Positions 42,742 to 42,946 of a stretch of DNA of 42,946 bases are shown here, in pieces (within the stretch, counting starts at the first letter, position 1; every line of letters starts with the position of its first letter). The notes beneath the pieces are model-generated. The model was not told the origin of the DNA. It did not search any database and saw only the letters and a list, made by a program, of their open reading frames with translations. The position numbers and the translations under genes were made by a program. Origin of the DNA: Flavobacterium haoranii (GTDB lineage: Bacteria > Bacteroidota > Bacteroidia > Flavobacteriales > Flavobacteriaceae); contig QKBC01000021.1 in NCBI GenBank assembly GCA_003246205.1, forward strand, positions 170,398 to 213,343, in the 5' to 3' direction.

Positions 42742-42770
42742 AAAAGCTATTATTTCTAATAGCTTTTTTT
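42742..42770 (+). terminator. Intrinsic terminator after the immunity gene
   Basis: Stem AAAAGCTATTA / TAATAGCTTTT with loop TTTC and a T7 tail starts 6 bases beyond the SUKH stop. It would stop the toxin-immunity mRNA before the orphan cassette. Confidence 0.85.
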
Positions 42771-42789
42771 GTGCAAATTTAGAATTACT

Positions 42790-42946
42790 CAAGGATTTTG
42801 AAGTCGCCTTTAAAAAAATGGGAATTACAGATAAAAACTTAATTGAAAAAAATAGAAGTAGAATTACAAACCATACTCGACCCTTGCAATGTATGCCAAG
42901 GACAAATGGATAAATTTCAAAAACGCTACAATGCCAAAATTAAAAT
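42790..42946 (+). pseudogene. Orphan toxin tip: duplicated linker joined to a deaminase-like end, frameshifted
   Basis: Bases 42790-42837 repeat 42111-42158 of the toxin gene with one mismatch in 48. The copy encodes KDFEVAFKKMGITDK without an upstream start codon. Where the toxin has G-A6-TAG, the copy has G-A7-TAG, shifting the frame and leading to a stop (TAA at 42911-42913). If that extra A is ignored, the frame continues as EVELQTILDPCNVCQGQMDK and FQKRYNAKIK to the window edge. PCxxC preceded by a beta strand and followed by a helix is the second zinc motif of deaminase-fold toxins. The H/CxE motif expected earlier is missing. It is read as a silent or decayed replacement cassette; the 3' end lies outside the window. 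Confidence 0.7.

Noticed and set aside
35314..42946. Prophage or contractile-injection locus
   Set aside because: Apart from the CI/LexA-like regulator there is no integrase, terminase, tail, sheath, baseplate or Rhs/PAAR gene in the window.
1..42946. CRISPR arrays, tRNA or rRNA genes, complete insertion sequences
   Set aside because: I looked for regularly spaced repeats, cloverleaf-like segments and transposase motifs and saw none. The repeats present are short palindromic or heptad elements without a transposase.

Overview
The window looks like a chromosomal segment of a flavobacterium (family Flavobacteriaceae, probably Flavobacterium or a close relative). The DNA is AT-rich. Several genes are preceded by the Bacteroidetes promoter pattern TTG / TAnnTTTG, and Shine-Dalgarno sequences are largely absent. 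The gene content is typical of the group: a TonB-dependent receptor with lipoproteins, DUF3078 and DUF2480 proteins, TPR histidine kinases, and a SUF operon carrying sufS, sufE and sufT.

Layout: 1-1.9 kb holds a truncated DUF58 gene and its moxR partner (minus strand). 2-4.3 kb holds an aldo/keto reductase, a Schlafen-type AlbA_2 protein and a small membrane protein. 4.4-7.6 kb (minus) is a signalling operon: two tiny exported proteins, a TPR-containing lipoprotein-like histidine kinase and its response regulator. 7.8-9.6 kb holds a PPP phosphatase, an outer-membrane-type small protein and PhnA. 9.7-11.9 kb (minus) holds an ALDH7-type aldehyde dehydrogenase and 3-hydroxyanthranilate dioxygenase. 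12-18 kb is a divergent uptake locus: an exported endonuclease/exonuclease/phosphatase faces a TonB receptor plus two choice-of-anchor-J lipoproteins. 18.1-20.3 kb holds hflX and a DUF3078 gene.

20.3-30.5 kb (minus) is the SUF iron-sulfur assembly cluster, in transcription order sufA-sufB-sufC-(four-helix-bundle gene)-sufD-//-sufS-lipoprotein-sufE-APC permease-sufT-DUF2480. It has been invaded twice. A fic gene with its own promoter and terminator sits in the opposite orientation between sufD and sufS. A four-helix-bundle gene bracketed by inverted seven-base-period repeats sits between sufC and sufD. 30.7-35.3 kb holds a metallo-beta-lactamase-fold hydrolase, a subtilisin-like lipoprotein and an M1 aminopeptidase.

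35.3-42.9 kb is the most interesting part. A LexA/CI-like S24 regulator is divergent from a 1284-residue protein of unknown family. This is followed by a 731-residue polymorphic toxin ending in a WHH (HNH/EndoVII) nuclease, a SUKH-family immunity gene 4 bases downstream, a terminator, and a frameshifted orphan toxin tip. The orphan repeats the toxin's pre-nuclease linker almost exactly but continues into a PCxxC deaminase-like end, cut by the window edge. I read this as a toxin/immunity locus with a tip-exchange cassette. The 1284-residue protein is a candidate carrier or delivery partner, and the S24 regulator a candidate stress-responsive switch; these last two roles are inference.
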